DNA from: Pseudoalteromonas luteoviolacea
Lineage (GTDB): Bacteria > Pseudomonadota > Gammaproteobacteria > Enterobacterales > Alteromonadaceae
Reading direction: 5' to 3'
Length of the DNA: 64,000 nucleotides
Assembly (NCBI RefSeq): GCF_000814765.1
Contig: NZ_JWIC01000007.1
Coordinates: 248,001 to 312,000 of the forward strand
The notes below the pieces were generated by a model, which was not told the DNA's origin, ran no database searches, and saw only the letters and a list, made by a program, of their open reading frames with translations. The translations under genes and the position numbers were made by a program. Of this stretch, positions 9,848 to 18,341 are shown one piece after another; positions within the stretch are counted from its first letter, which is position 1; each line of letters opens with the position of its first letter.

Positions 9848-10232
9848 TCTTGAGCGCTTTCTCGTAGGCTACTATGGCACCAGCACCCCATAATATTAGC
9901 TGACCATTTTTAAACAATAAACCAGTGCATTCGTCTTGTGTGGTTATGCCATCAGGTTTCATCAATTGTGTTCTGTAATATACGATTTGAAAAACGGTAT
10001 CCTCGTCTGACTTAACGTAGGTTAGGTCAGGGCTGCCTAAATTGTCTAACACAGTTTCTAAGTCCATTTGTGTATCTGGTTTTAATTTGCTAATGAACCT
10101 TTTATTGAACGCTTCTCGGTCTTTCCAAAGCATTGCTCTTGGATCATCTTTATAAAAGTTGATAACAAGATAGACAATGCCAGCGTACACTGCGAGGCCT
10201 AGAAATATATATTGTAGAACTTTTTTTATCAT
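9837..10232 (-). CDS. DUF3192 family protein
   Basis: A 131-residue protein with one N-terminal membrane segment (VLQYIFLGLAVYAGIVYLVI) and a periplasmic or outer-facing domain. The C-terminal block YYRTQLMKPDGITTQDECTGLLFKNGQLILWG is characteristic of DUF3192, a family largely confined to gammaproteobacteria. Layout resembles small SmpA/OmlA-like domains (early LETVLDNLGSPDL, then a strand-rich part). Function is unknown. It is followed with overlap by the unknown 561-residue gene. Confidence 0.8.
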   Translation of the reverse strand: MIKKVLQYIFLGLAVYAGIVYLVINFYKDDPRAMLWKDREAFNKRFISKLKPDTQMDLETVLDNLGSPDLTYVKSDEDTVFQIVYYRTQLMKPDGITTQDECTGLLFKNGQLILWGAGAIVAYEKALKNDE

Positions 10233-10310
10233 TTAAGTCACCTGAGAAGAGCACGGTAAGACTATCTGAAGCTTGTATCCATAACAAGTAATTTGAGTTT
10301 AACGTAATAA

Positions 10311-11079
10311 CTAGAGTCTCAGTTCTCTGAGCGTAAAACCCACTTCAATGTCTGTCCTTAAGGCAACTAATGATTTACTTAAAACAAAGTTGTCGATGTC
10401 AGCCTCTATTTTTTTCCTGATAGGTGATGGCAGTTCAACATCAGCGAGGGCATCTTCTACGGAATCAAATTGGCTTAATACTTCAATCGCTGTTTTTTTT
10501 TCCAACCCCTTTTACACCAGGGATATCATTGGTCTTATCACCCATTAACCCCCAAAAATCATGGAGTTTACTTTTATCTATAGAGAATTTATTCGCAACA
10601 TCATCTGCTGAAATGGTCTGCTGTTTAAAATAATCGTAAATTTTGATGTGTTCGCTAATGAGCGGTAAAAAGCCCTTATCGGTGGATACGATGGTTGAGG
10701 CAACACCATGGTTTGACGCTTTGAACGCAAGTGTCGCAAGAATGTCATCAGCCTCATCTTGTGTCGGGAAATAGGCCTTAACATTGTTATCCGTAAACGC
10801 TGTGGCAACATTTTCTAGATTAACCTTAAGCTCGTTAGGCATTGGTTTTCTTGTAGCTTTGTACTCTGGGTAGAGGTGATATCGCCAACTTCTATCGCCA
10901 TCAAAAACAGCAATGGCATGAGTCGCCTGAGTAATTTTCAATAATTTACGAGTGGCATTTTTAACTCTTTGGGAACAACTTTTAATAATCTGCTCATCAT
11001 TTAAACCTGCTTGCTCGCAGTCAACGGCATAAATGCGACGTATTAAGTTTAGTGCGTCTATGAGTAATAAATGAGCCAT
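10311..11079 (-). pseudogene. xni: Flap endonuclease Xni, interrupted by a frameshift in an A9 run
   Basis: Two frames together give one Xni-like protein of about 255 residues, the family length. The first (from 11079) runs MAHLLLIDALNLIRRIYAV through the metal-binding QDEADDILATLAF, STDKGFLPL and GDKTNDIPGVKGVGKK. It then hits nine A on the coding strand (plus-strand T at 10493-10501) and terminates four codons later. With eight A the frame would continue GVGKKTAIEVLSQFDS, restoring the helix-hairpin-helix DNA-binding motif, and run to 10311. Xni is a 5'-3' flap exonuclease related to the Pol I N-terminal domain. The lesion may be a true mutation, a base-calling error in a homopolymer, or a slippage site that still yields full-length protein. 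It lies beside ppnN as in E. coli. Confidence 0.85.
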
Positions 11080-11130
11080 ATAAAAATAAAATTAACATAA
11101 AGAGTTCTGAATAAAGTGGATTATATCAGA

Positions 11131-11154
11131 GGGGCAATGAGAGTTCATCGCCCC
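11131..11154 (-). terminator. Hairpin between ppnN and xni
   Basis: GGGGCAATGA and TCATCGCCCC form a near-perfect 10-bp inverted repeat with a 4-base loop, downstream of ppnN on the minus strand. There is no T-run after it. A TATAAT follows closely on the minus strand and could be the -10 element of xni, although no matching -35 was found. Confidence 0.5.
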
Positions 11155-11205
11155 ACAATGTTTTGTTTTCGCTAAAAAATGCAAATTATATTGATTTGAC
11201 TATGG

Positions 11206-12549
11206 CTAGGCCTGAATTTTATAGCATGGAGTATACTTGCTGCCCGGAAGCTTCATGCGCCCTTGATTAACAAAGGCTTGTAATAGTTTATCCATATCAG
11301 ACATCAGTGACTTATCACCCTCGAGAATGTAGGGCCCATGCTGTTTAATGGCTTTGACGCCATTGTCTTTAACGTTGCCTGCAACAATACCCGAAAACGC
11401 TCGTCTTAAGTTTGCCGCTAATATCTCTTTAGGTTGATCTAAATGAAGATTCAATGATGCCATGTTTTCATGTGTGGGTTCGAATGGCATTTGGAAAGGC
11501 TCTTCTATTTTTAAGGTCCAGTTAAAGTAGTAAGCATCACCTTCTGACTTTCGATACTCTCTTACATTCGGCATTTCTGATTTAATGTGTTTTGCCACAC
11601 GTTCAGGGTCATCAATGATAATTTCAAATTTATCAAGCGCTTCTTTACCAAGCGTTTTTTCTACAAACTTTGCAATCTCATCAAAGTAAGCAGCGCTCGA
11701 TGCTGGGCCTGTTAGTATAACCGGGAGCACTTGTTTTTTATTTTCTGGGTGGAGCAAAATCCCGAGTAAGTAAAGTAACTCTTCTGAGGTCCCAGCACCG
11801 CCCGGGAAAATGATAATCGCATGTGCCGTTCTAACAAAGGCTTCAAGGCGTTTTTCTATATCAGGTAATATAACGAGCTCATTAACAATCGGGTTGGGTG
11901 GCTCGGCAGCAATGATGCTTGGCTCAGTCAGGCCTAAATAACGGTTGCTGGTTATACGTTGCTTAGCATGACCGATGGTGGCGCCTTTCATGGGGCCTTT
12001 CATTGCACCGGGCCCGCACCCTGTACAAATATTTAACCCTCTTAGGCCAAGTTGATAACCTACTTCTTTGGTATATTTATATTCTTGCTCATTAATTGAA
12101 TGGCCTCCCCAGCAGACGACCATATTAGGGTCAGTATTCACTTCTAATGCGTCAGCATTTCGAAGCATATCGAATACCATATGGGTAATCTCTTTCGGGT
12201 CAACGAGCGCATCCTGGTGGCGTTGACATATGAATAAAATGTCGCGGATCACGGAAAAAATATGCTCGTGAATACCATTTATGATGGTGCCATCGACAAA
12301 AGCAGATTCAGGAGGATTAGTCAGTTCGATTTTTATGCCGCGTTCGCGAGCGACTAATTTGACATTAAAGTTTTCAAACTTCCTGTAAATCTCATAGCTT
12401 GAGTCTGTATGGCTGCCTACGTTCAGTACGGCTAAAACGCAGTTTCTAAATAATTGATATCTTTCGAAAGTTGAAGACTGCTGTAGCAAGTCTACTTCTA
12501 ATTGTGATAATAAATTAAGAACTCCAGTGGGGTTTAGCTGTACATGCAT
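11206..12549 (-). CDS. ppnN: Nucleotide 5'-monophosphate nucleosidase PpnN (YgdH family)
   Basis: A 447-residue protein that cleaves nucleotide monophosphates to base and ribose 5-phosphate and, in E. coli, is regulated by (p)ppGpp. The LOG-like catalytic core is clear: [21 protein letters not shown] and [18 protein letters not shown]. It is flanked by the long N-terminal ([20 protein letters not shown]) and C-terminal extensions specific to PpnN; length agrees with E. coli (454). The ATG at 12549 is chosen over that at 12555 because GGAG at 12557-12560 is then 7 bases upstream, not 1. Confidence 0.93.
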   Translation of the reverse strand: MHVQLNPTGVLNLLSQLEVDLLQQSSTFERYQLFRNCVLAVLNVGSHTDSSYEIYRKFENFNVKLVARERGIKIELTNPPESAFVDGTIINGIHEHIFSVIRDILFICQRHQDALVDPKEITHMVFDMLRNADALEVNTDPNMVVCWGGHSINEQEYKYTKEVGYQLGLRGLNICTGCGPGAMKGPMKGATIGHAKQRITSNRYLGLTEPSIIAAEPPNPIVNELVILPDIEKRLEAFVRTAHAIIIFPGGAGTSEELLYLLGILLHPENKKQVLPVILTGPASSAAYFDEIAKFVEKTLGKEALDKFEIIIDDPERVAKHIKSEMPNVREYRKSEGDAYYFNWTLKIEEPFQMPFEPTHENMASLNLHLDQPKEILAANLRRAFSGIVAGNVKDNGVKAIKQHGPYILEGDKSLMSDMDKLLQAFVNQGRMKLPGSKYTPCYKIQA

Positions 12550-12563
12550 AGGCATTCTCCATG

Positions 12564-14096
12564 TTATTCTCTAATGCAAAGTTTATCTCTACCTGAGTTT
12601 TTGGCGTCATACAACGCATTGTCTGCACGGTCAAATGCAGATAGAGTTGTATCACCTTTTTTAAGTTGAGTCGCTCCCAGTGAAATCGTAATTTGTACCT
12701 CTTTTTCTTTAAATTTAAAGGGGATCGATTTAACTGTATTGCGTATTTTTTCAAGTGGGCTCTGTGCTGAGCTCAAAGGCATTCCTGGCATCAATAAAAC
12801 AAACTCTTCGCCACCATAACGCGCGATAAAGTCTGCTTTTCGAATTGATTTTTTCAGTGCGCGAGCGATGACTTGTAATGTTTTATCGCCAGCACTGTGG
12901 CCATATTTATCATTGATTGATTTAAAGTGATCAACATCGATGACGACGAGCGTCACATCACTGTTGTGAACTTCAAACAAGTGAAATTCTTGATTATATC
13001 TGTCATCAAACGCTGTCCGATTGGGCAGTTTGGTAAGGCCATCTAGTAAGCTCTTGAATTTCTGTTCATTCAAGCGCTTTTTGTAATTTGTCACTTTTGT
13101 CTCGAGTAAGTTAATGCGGTCATTAATCTTGTCGAAACTTTGTAGTAAAACTTCTTTATCGCGCCTTTCTATGTTTTCTCTTTCTATGAGGTCTTTACTC
13201 AGTTCTTTTAACTCATTGTCAACAAGTTGCTTTAGCTCGGTAATTGACGTTGCCTGCTGAGTTTGGGTATTGAGTGTCGAGATCTTTTCTTCAATTCGCT
13301 TGTTTAAAGCAGACACTTCTTGGTTAACTGACTTTGACTGACTCGTTGTTTCTACAATGGATTTGTGTAGCTCTTCAAGCGTTTGATTTAAAGAAACGAG
13401 AAACCCTTGGGCTGACTGGCGTTCTCTTGCAATTGACTTTGCAAAAATACGAATAATACTGACCGCATTATCAAGCAACGAGTCTACGGAGTCATCAGAC
13501 GACAAACTTTGTTTGATTTGCTTTATTTTTTCTGAGACATCTTCTTCAAAAACCAATTCATTTGTGAGAGAGAGTAGCTCAATAGCTAATTCTGGGTTGC
13601 TCTGAGATGTATTAAATTCAGGGGCAGCTTTAGCTTGCAAAGTCTGCATATAAAATTGTAGGACTTTTTCAAGCAACGGGACAAATTCAGAGACGGCTTT
13701 GATATCGCCTAGTTCATGGTCGAGTACATGCCTTAATTTGCGGCGTGTGTCATCTGGTAAGCCTTTTAGTTTTTGTAATTGTTTACCAGCAGATTGGATG
13801 TGTGTTGTTAACGCACGTTCATTCGCTTCATAGACAGTTTCTTGTTGTTTTAGCTGTGTGATGGCACTTTCGATAAGTGGGGTTATCTGTTCTATTTCCA
13901 TGCCTTTATTCAAAGCACTGCGAAATTTTGCTAGTTGATTATCTAGCGCAACATCTTGCCCCCTACAACTAAAAGAAAGACGAGTGGCGAAGTCAGACAG
14001 CATCGAAACTTGTGTCTTTTTTGCCTCTTCTAACGCTTTTCTAGCGGAAATAGCTTGAGAGAGCTTTTTTTCTAATAGTACAGTTTTATCAGTCAC
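12564..14096 (-). CDS. Diguanylate cyclase with long coiled-coil N-terminus
   Basis: A 510-residue cytoplasmic protein that makes cyclic di-GMP from two GTP. The C-terminal GGDEF domain (about residues 345-510) has [33 protein letters not shown], and the active-site [13 protein letters not shown] near residue 428. No RxxD inhibitory site precedes the GGEEF (the position reads KADF), so classical product inhibition may be absent. Residues 1-340 have no membrane segment and are rich in heptad-like helices, as in the DGCcoil-type N-terminus. It starts with GTG at 14096. ppnN starts only 14 bases after its stop, so the two may share a transcript. It is divergent from the M61 peptidase. Confidence 0.92.
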   Translation of the reverse strand: MTDKTVLLEKKLSQAISARKALEEAKKTQVSMLSDFATRLSFSCRGQDVALDNQLAKFRSALNKGMEIEQITPLIESAITQLKQQETVYEANERALTTHIQSAGKQLQKLKGLPDDTRRKLRHVLDHELGDIKAVSEFVPLLEKVLQFYMQTLQAKAAPEFNTSQSNPELAIELLSLTNELVFEEDVSEKIKQIKQSLSSDDSVDSLLDNAVSIIRIFAKSIARERQSAQGFLVSLNQTLEELHKSIVETTSQSKSVNQEVSALNKRIEEKISTLNTQTQQATSITELKQLVDNELKELSKDLIERENIERRDKEVLLQSFDKINDRINLLETKVTNYKKRLNEQKFKSLLDGLTKLPNRTAFDDRYNQEFHLFEVHNSDVTLVVIDVDHFKSINDKYGHSAGDKTLQVIARALKKSIRKADFIARYGGEEFVLLMPGMPLSSAQSPLEKIRNTVKSIPFKFKEKEVQITISLGATQLKKGDTTLSAFDRADNALYDAKNSGRDKLCIRE

Positions 14097-14270
14097 AAAA
14101 ATCCAACATCTTTTTTTACTATAACATTAGCAAGTTTACATCAAATTACTGAAAAATGTGGGAGAATTTAATGTTCAACTTAGCTTTTTATCATGTAGTT
14201 TTAACGAATTTATTAACTCAAGTATAAGGAATTTTGCTAATTTTAAGAAAACTATTTAATTTTTTATGAT

Positions 14271-16049
14271 ATGAAAAAAACTCTCTCGCTGATCTCATTG
14301 GCACTTTATAGTGCATTTTCTTATGCGGATGTTGAATACACGCTTTCTATTACTGAACCTGCGCATCATCTTGGTAATGTTGAAATCACTTTCCCAAAGT
14401 CTGCACAATCATATGTTGACGTGATGTTGCCTGACTGGCGAACTGGTCGATATGAAATACTTGATATGGCTAACGGTATTCGATTCTTTTCAGCCAAGAC
14501 GCGACGAGGTGAAAAATTAAAATGGCATAAAATTGATAAAAATACTTGGCGAGTGCATTTAGACACACCGGCACAAGTTTCTGTCTCTTATCAAGTGTAC
14601 GCTAATGAGTTAGCACTTAGGTCACGACATATAGATGACAGTCATGCCTTTATCGACGCTTCAGGGTTCTTTATGTTCAGTGACTCTTTTAGGCAAGAAC
14701 CTGTGAAGGTCAACTTAAACGTGCCTAAAAATTGGCGCTCCGTATCAGGTATGGATTTTGCCGACTCACAACACAGTTTCAAAGCAGCAAACTATGATGT
14801 GCTACTTGATTCGCCAATAGAAACAGGTATCAATGAATTACATAAGTATTCGGTTGACGGTCGAGATTATGAATTGGTGATCTGGGGAGAGGGGAATTAT
14901 GATGTTGAACTCATGATACGGGATTTAAAAAAGCTCGTTAAAACAGGTAGTTTGATTTGGCATGATTACCCTTATGAACGATATGTTTTCATGGTTCATG
15001 CCACCAGTGGGGCGAGAGGCGCAACGGAACATTTAAATTCAACGATTATCCAAAGACATAGAGACAGCTTTGCATCAAGAGATGACTATCTTGGTTTTAT
15101 TTCAACGGCAGCTCATGAGTTCATTCATACTTGGAATGTAAAGCACTATAGACCGGATGGGTTAGTCCCCTATGATTATATCGACATTAACTATAGTGAC
15201 TTGTTGTGGTTAGTCGAAGGCTCAACAAGCTATTTAGAAGACTTCCTATTATTGAGTGCTGGTATCACAACTAACCAAGAGTTTTATAAATCTCTAACGA
15301 GAACGCTTAATCGCCATTTAAATACACCTGGCCGAGAGGTGCAATCAGTTGCTGATACAAGTTTTGACAAGTGGATCAACCAAGGGGGTGACCACGGCAA
15401 AAACTATAGTACTAATATCTATTTGGAAGGCGCATTAGTGTCAATGGCATTAGATATCGATCTTATCGATAAAAGTGACGGTAAGGTCAGTTATCGAGAT
15501 GTACATGGCGAGCTGTATAAACAGCATAAACTCCCAAGCTCTTTTAATAGCGAAGATGTTAAAAGGATCCTTAAACAGTTAAGCGGTCATAGTTATGCTA
15601 TGTGGTGGGACACATATGTTGAAAAGCCTGCCATTATAGATTTCGACGAGCTCTTCAAAAAAGTCGGCTTAGAATATGTCTACCCACCTAGCACGATAAG
15701 GGTTGCCAGTATTGATGGAACTGCGAAAAGTGTTGGTCAAATGTTAGAGCTGACTCACGTCGCCAGAGGCGGTAGTGCATGGCAGGCTGGGTTAACAGCA
15801 GGCGACAAACTAGTCGCAATTGATAACCACCATGTTAGAAAAGATTTACCTCATACATTAGCTTTATTCCGTTCAGGGCAAACCGTGGAAGTATCCTTTA
15901 TTCGTCGGCATAAACTCATGAAAGCTAAGATTAAATTATCCGAAAAAGCGAATATGGATAAGTTTGTTAGAGCGGTTGATAGGCCATCAAAAAGACAAAC
16001 CAGACTTTACAAAGCTTGGTTAGGTGTCGCTCATCCAAATGCAAAATAA
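14271..16049 (+). CDS. M61 family metallopeptidase with PDZ domain (glycyl aminopeptidase-like)
   Basis: A 592-residue secreted peptidase. A signal peptide (MKKTLSLISLALYSAFSYA) precedes an N-terminal beta domain. The zinc site is HEFIH at about residues 281-285 in STAAHEFIHTWNVKHYRPDGL, with the third ligand in LLWLVEGSTSYLEDFLL. A C-terminal PDZ domain (about 490-560; RGGSAWQAGLTAGDKLVAIDNHHV) completes the family layout. M61 enzymes release N-terminal glycine or alanine or cut short peptides in the periplasm. It is a single gene, followed by a strong terminator. Confidence 0.92.
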   Translation: MKKTLSLISLALYSAFSYADVEYTLSITEPAHHLGNVEITFPKSAQSYVDVMLPDWRTGRYEILDMANGIRFFSAKTRRGEKLKWHKIDKNTWRVHLDTPAQVSVSYQVYANELALRSRHIDDSHAFIDASGFFMFSDSFRQEPVKVNLNVPKNWRSVSGMDFADSQHSFKAANYDVLLDSPIETGINELHKYSVDGRDYELVIWGEGNYDVELMIRDLKKLVKTGSLIWHDYPYERYVFMVHATSGARGATEHLNSTIIQRHRDSFASRDDYLGFISTAAHEFIHTWNVKHYRPDGLVPYDYIDINYSDLLWLVEGSTSYLEDFLLLSAGITTNQEFYKSLTRTLNRHLNTPGREVQSVADTSFDKWINQGGDHGKNYSTNIYLEGALVSMALDIDLIDKSDGKVSYRDVHGELYKQHKLPSSFNSEDVKRILKQLSGHSYAMWWDTYVEKPAIIDFDELFKKVGLEYVYPPSTIRVASIDGTAKSVGQMLELTHVARGGSAWQAGLTAGDKLVAIDNHHVRKDLPHTLALFRSGQTVEVSFIRRHKLMKAKIKLSEKANMDKFVRAVDRPSKRQTRLYKAWLGVAHPNAK

Positions 16050-16052
16050 TTA

Positions 16053-16083
16053 AAAAAGGGAGCTTTGTTACGCTCCCTTTTTT
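16053..16083. terminator. Bidirectional terminator between M61 peptidase and YkvA-like gene
   Basis: AAAAAAGGGAGC and GCTCCCTTTTTT pair around an 8-base loop. It lies between two convergent genes and has A and T runs on the proper sides for both directions. Confidence 0.9.
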
Positions 16084-16100
16084 CATTGCAATGCTGTTGA

Positions 16101-16652
16101 TTACATGATACGAGAGAAGAAACGAGAGCCTTTAGAACCTGAACGGTTTCTACGCATAGAAGAACGAATTTGAGCTCGAGTGCTTGCAAGCCAGCTTTCA
16201 CGGTTTACTTTTGCATGATCGCCACGTCTTGCTTCTTCAGTTGCTCTAAAGCCGCAGAATTCGCGATACGCTTTTAAGTCTAAAGATAAGTCTTGTAGCA
16301 CTAATTCAATCATGATGGCATCATCAATGTAACCAAGTACTGGCACATTGTCTGGGACAATATCTTCAGGCTCACCAAAGTAGGCTAAAGAAAGCATGAT
16401 TTCTTTCTTTTCATCTTCTGGCATCTGCCATTCATCATCTTGAACTGCATCAATAAGTGCTGAGAGTGACATCATTCTTGTTCTGACAAATTCAGGTACA
16501 TTGGTGCCTTCCATCTGCTCAACAAGTTCACGCGCTTTGGCGATAATTTCTTCTTCACTCAGATGAGTGCTTCGTTCAATGGCAGATTGCATCATGGAAC
16601 GAAAGTGTTCTAAATCAACATCAGTGAGTTCAAAGTTTACTTGGATGGACAT
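16101..16652 (-). CDS. YkvA family (DUF1232) protein
   Basis: A 183-residue protein with a C-terminal DUF1232 core (DNVPVLGYIDDAIMIELVLQDL) and a long helical N-terminal half. The start at 16652 (MSIQVNFEL) is chosen over 16670 because GGGAGA lies just upstream at ideal spacing. The end is very basic (RSSMRRNRSGSKGSRFF), which could favour contact with membrane or nucleic acid. DUF1232 proteins are poorly characterised. It is a monocistronic gene convergent with the M61 peptidase. Confidence 0.8.
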   Translation of the reverse strand: MSIQVNFELTDVDLEHFRSMMQSAIERSTHLSEEEIIAKARELVEQMEGTNVPEFVRTRMMSLSALIDAVQDDEWQMPEDEKKEIMLSLAYFGEPEDIVPDNVPVLGYIDDAIMIELVLQDLSLDLKAYREFCGFRATEEARRGDHAKVNRESWLASTRAQIRSSMRRNRSGSKGSRFFSRIM

Positions 16653-16956
16653 TATTTCTCCCTTACGCACTTGTTTATTTTTATATCCGTTGGGTAATAC
16701 ACTGCATGTGATTACCCACTATAGTTACGACACTATGCCATTAAATCATCACTAATTTAAGCTCAAATTAACAATAATTGAAAAAAAGTCAAAAGTTGAT
16801 TGTGTAGTGTTCAACCTTATAAATATCTTAGTAAAAGATATGATTTTTGGCAGTGTAACGTGTCACTTTTTTAATGTTTATTTGTTGAAATGTAAAATCA
16901 TCGCTCATATTTGGTTTAATAAACGCACTTTGGGGTTGGGCTTTGCGCTGTTGGTT
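16653..16956. other. Intergenic region before the IS/REP block
   Basis: AT-rich DNA with no gene-like frame. It should carry the minus-strand promoter of the YkvA-like gene. From about 16920 the sequence begins to resemble the composite REP units that follow. Confidence 0.4.
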
Positions 16957-17037
16957 GAAACAAGCTGCACTTCCTAACCTTTGTCGTTGCGGGCTTGCCC
17001 CGCAATCCATTTTGAGATTGATATGGATCTTAAAGCG
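16957..17037 (+). repeat. REP-like unit, left border of the IS array
   Basis: It holds the palindrome TTGCGGGCTTGCCCCGCAA and the string GGATCTTAAAGCG that directly abuts the first IS copy. GGATCTTAAAGCG is a degenerate form of GGACCCTGAAGCG found at the other insertion points, so the first element entered a slightly diverged target half. Confidence 0.75.
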
Positions 17038-17107
17038 ATATATGGACTCCACCACACTTCACATACAGTGTAATGTGGTGTCGACCAAAACAAAGGAGTC
17101 CATATAT
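17038..17107 (+). promoter_or_regulatory. IS left end hairpin covering the transposase ribosome site (copy 1)
   Basis: ATATATGGACTCC at 17038-17050 is the exact reverse complement of GGAGTCCATATAT at 17095-17107. The second copy contains the GGAG ribosome site and the first two bases of the ATG at 17106. Pairing in a read-through RNA would hide the start region. Transcripts that begin inside the left end would lack the first arm. The same structure is at 18747 and 20456. Confidence 0.7.
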
Positions 17108-18119
17108 GAATAATCGTAACGTGATTGCGCTCGATCTTGCAAAAAATATTATCCAAGTCGCAAAAGTCTCTAAACATGGCGAAATTATTTTTAATAAAGC
17201 ACAGTCTCCATCTAAAGTTCGCCAGATACTCGCTAACTCTCCTCCTAGCATTGTGGCAATGGAGGGATGTGGCAGTTTTCATTATTGGGGGCGGGTTGCT
17301 CAATCCTATGGTCATGAAGTGAGAGGGATGTCTCCGAAACATGTTAAGCCTTATATAAGCAAACAAAAAACAGATGCCAATGATGCTATCGGGATTGCGA
17401 TTGCTGCTATTCAACCAAATATGCCCTTTTCTCCAGTAAAAAACATAGAACAGCAAATTCTCCAAACGCTCACTGTGAGTCGTAAGTTTCTGGATAAACA
17501 ACTTACACAACTCAGTAATCATATTAGGGCCTTATTTTATGAATATGGCATCACTATTCCTCGCTCCAAGAAAGCATTGAAAGAGGTTTTAACAGAGTGC
17601 AATAGTTTACCAGAGGTATTATTGCCATTACTCAGTGTCTTAAAAGCTCAATACCATCAAATAGAGCAATCTCTGAATAAAGTCACTAAAAACCTAGAAC
17701 TGCTTGTTTCTCAAAATGAACAATGCCAACGTGTTATTGCGCTTGAAGGTGTGGGAGTTTTAGGCGCAGCGGGGCTAATTGCCAGCTTGAGTCAAACGGA
17801 GCATTTTAAAAATGGGCGATGTGCTTCAGTATATTTAGGCGTTACCCCAAAACAATTTAGCAGTGGCGGAAAAACCGTGATGCTGGGAATTGATAAATGT
17901 GCTGGAGATAAACAGCTAAAGTCCTGTTTATTTTTGGGGGCATTGTCATACATTTCTAATCTGCCGGAGAAACCCAAGACATTGAAGCAGCAATGGCTCT
18001 TAAGGTTAGTTGCTCGTTCAGGAGTGAAGCGAGCTTGTATTGCGCTGGTGAATAAAAATATCAGAACTGCTTGGGCAATGTTAAAACAAGGTACGAATTA
18101 CCAGCCAGTTATGATTTAA
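17106..18119 (+). CDS. IS110-family (IS1111 group) DEDD recombinase/transposase, copy 1
   Basis: A 337-residue transposase. The N-terminal RuvC-like DEDD domain has D10 (VIALDLAKN), E53 (VAMEGCGS) and D90/D93 (KTDANDAI). The C-terminal Transposase_20 domain has EGVGVLGAAGLIASL and FKNGRCASVYLGVTPKQFSSGGK, which carries the conserved serine region. The ATG at 17106 is used because AAAGGAG precedes it at good spacing and the conserved domain begins at once; a frame opening at 17073 is rejected. The enzyme recombines a circular element with its target using a guide RNA made by the element. It appears intact. Confidence 0.95.
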   Translation: MNNRNVIALDLAKNIIQVAKVSKHGEIIFNKAQSPSKVRQILANSPPSIVAMEGCGSFHYWGRVAQSYGHEVRGMSPKHVKPYISKQKTDANDAIGIAIAAIQPNMPFSPVKNIEQQILQTLTVSRKFLDKQLTQLSNHIRALFYEYGITIPRSKKALKEVLTECNSLPEVLLPLLSVLKAQYHQIEQSLNKVTKNLELLVSQNEQCQRVIALEGVGVLGAAGLIASLSQTEHFKNGRCASVYLGVTPKQFSSGGKTVMLGIDKCAGDKQLKSCLFLGALSYISNLPEKPKTLKQQWLLRLVARSGVKRACIALVNKNIRTAWAMLKQGTNYQPVMI

Positions 18120-18339
18120 AAAACATTTTAAAAAGAGTTCGACAACAATGTAATTAAAAGGTAAGACCAACCTTCTGAAAACCTGTCTGAACTTGAAGTG
18201 ATAATACACTAACGAAGCGTTTAGGACAGAAGGTGCGAATAAATCAAAGGTTAGAGAGTAGCGCTCTCAAAAGAAACCGCATATACGCAAGCATCTTTAA
18301 TTTTAAAAAACATGTTGTCAAACAAGTGGAGTCCATATA
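18120..18339 (+). ncRNA. Candidate bridge/seek (guide) RNA of IS copy 1
   Basis: Noncoding 3' segment of the element. CCTTCTG (18171-18177) pairs with CAGAAGG (18227-18233). Inside, AGTG (18197-18200) pairs with CACT (18207-18210) across ATAATA, leaving an internal loop. The loop's 5' side has CTGAACT (18187-18193), the reverse complement of AGTTCAG right of the insertion core. Its 3' side has GAAGCG (18214-18219), identical to the bases left of and including the core. Together they spell the real target. Further on are a hairpin (GAGAG 18254 / CTCTC 18268) and CATATACG (18280-18287), identical to the right IS end plus core, a candidate donor guide. Family knowledge: IS1111 elements encode guide RNA on this side. 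Transcription is not shown by sequence alone. Confidence 0.75.
18315..18320 (+). promoter_or_regulatory. Outward -35 hexamer at IS right end (junction promoter half)
   Basis: TTGTCA matches the -35 consensus at five of six bases. When right end, CG core and left end are joined in a circle, TACGAT falls exactly 17 bases later, giving a plausible promoter firing into the transposase gene. In the integrated element the -10 half is separated from it. Same in copies 2 and 3. Confidence 0.6.
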
Positions 18340-18341
18340 CG

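Larger units (their letters stand above)
17038..18341 (+). mobile_element. IS110 family element, IS1111 group, copy 1
   Basis: A 1304-bp element with one transposase gene. The left end ATATATGGACTCC (17038-17050) and right end GGAGTCCATATA (18328-18339) are inverted copies. The dinucleotide CG flanks both sides, so one CG is counted with the element as the shared core. No target-site duplication other than CG is seen, as expected for this family. The 218 bases after the transposase stop and only 68 before its start match the IS1111 layout, with the guide RNA on the 3' side. It is inserted in the loop of a REP-like palindrome. Confidence 0.9.

Noticed and set aside
11080..11205. xni promoter with TATAAT
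   Set aside because: A -10-like hexamer is present, but no -35 at proper spacing could be found, so it is only mentioned with the hairpin.
16974..17522. Long minus-strand frames opposite the transposase (also at 18725 and 20434)
   Set aside because: They are antisense shadows of the transposase gene, include REP sequence, lack ribosome sites, and repeat only because the IS repeats.
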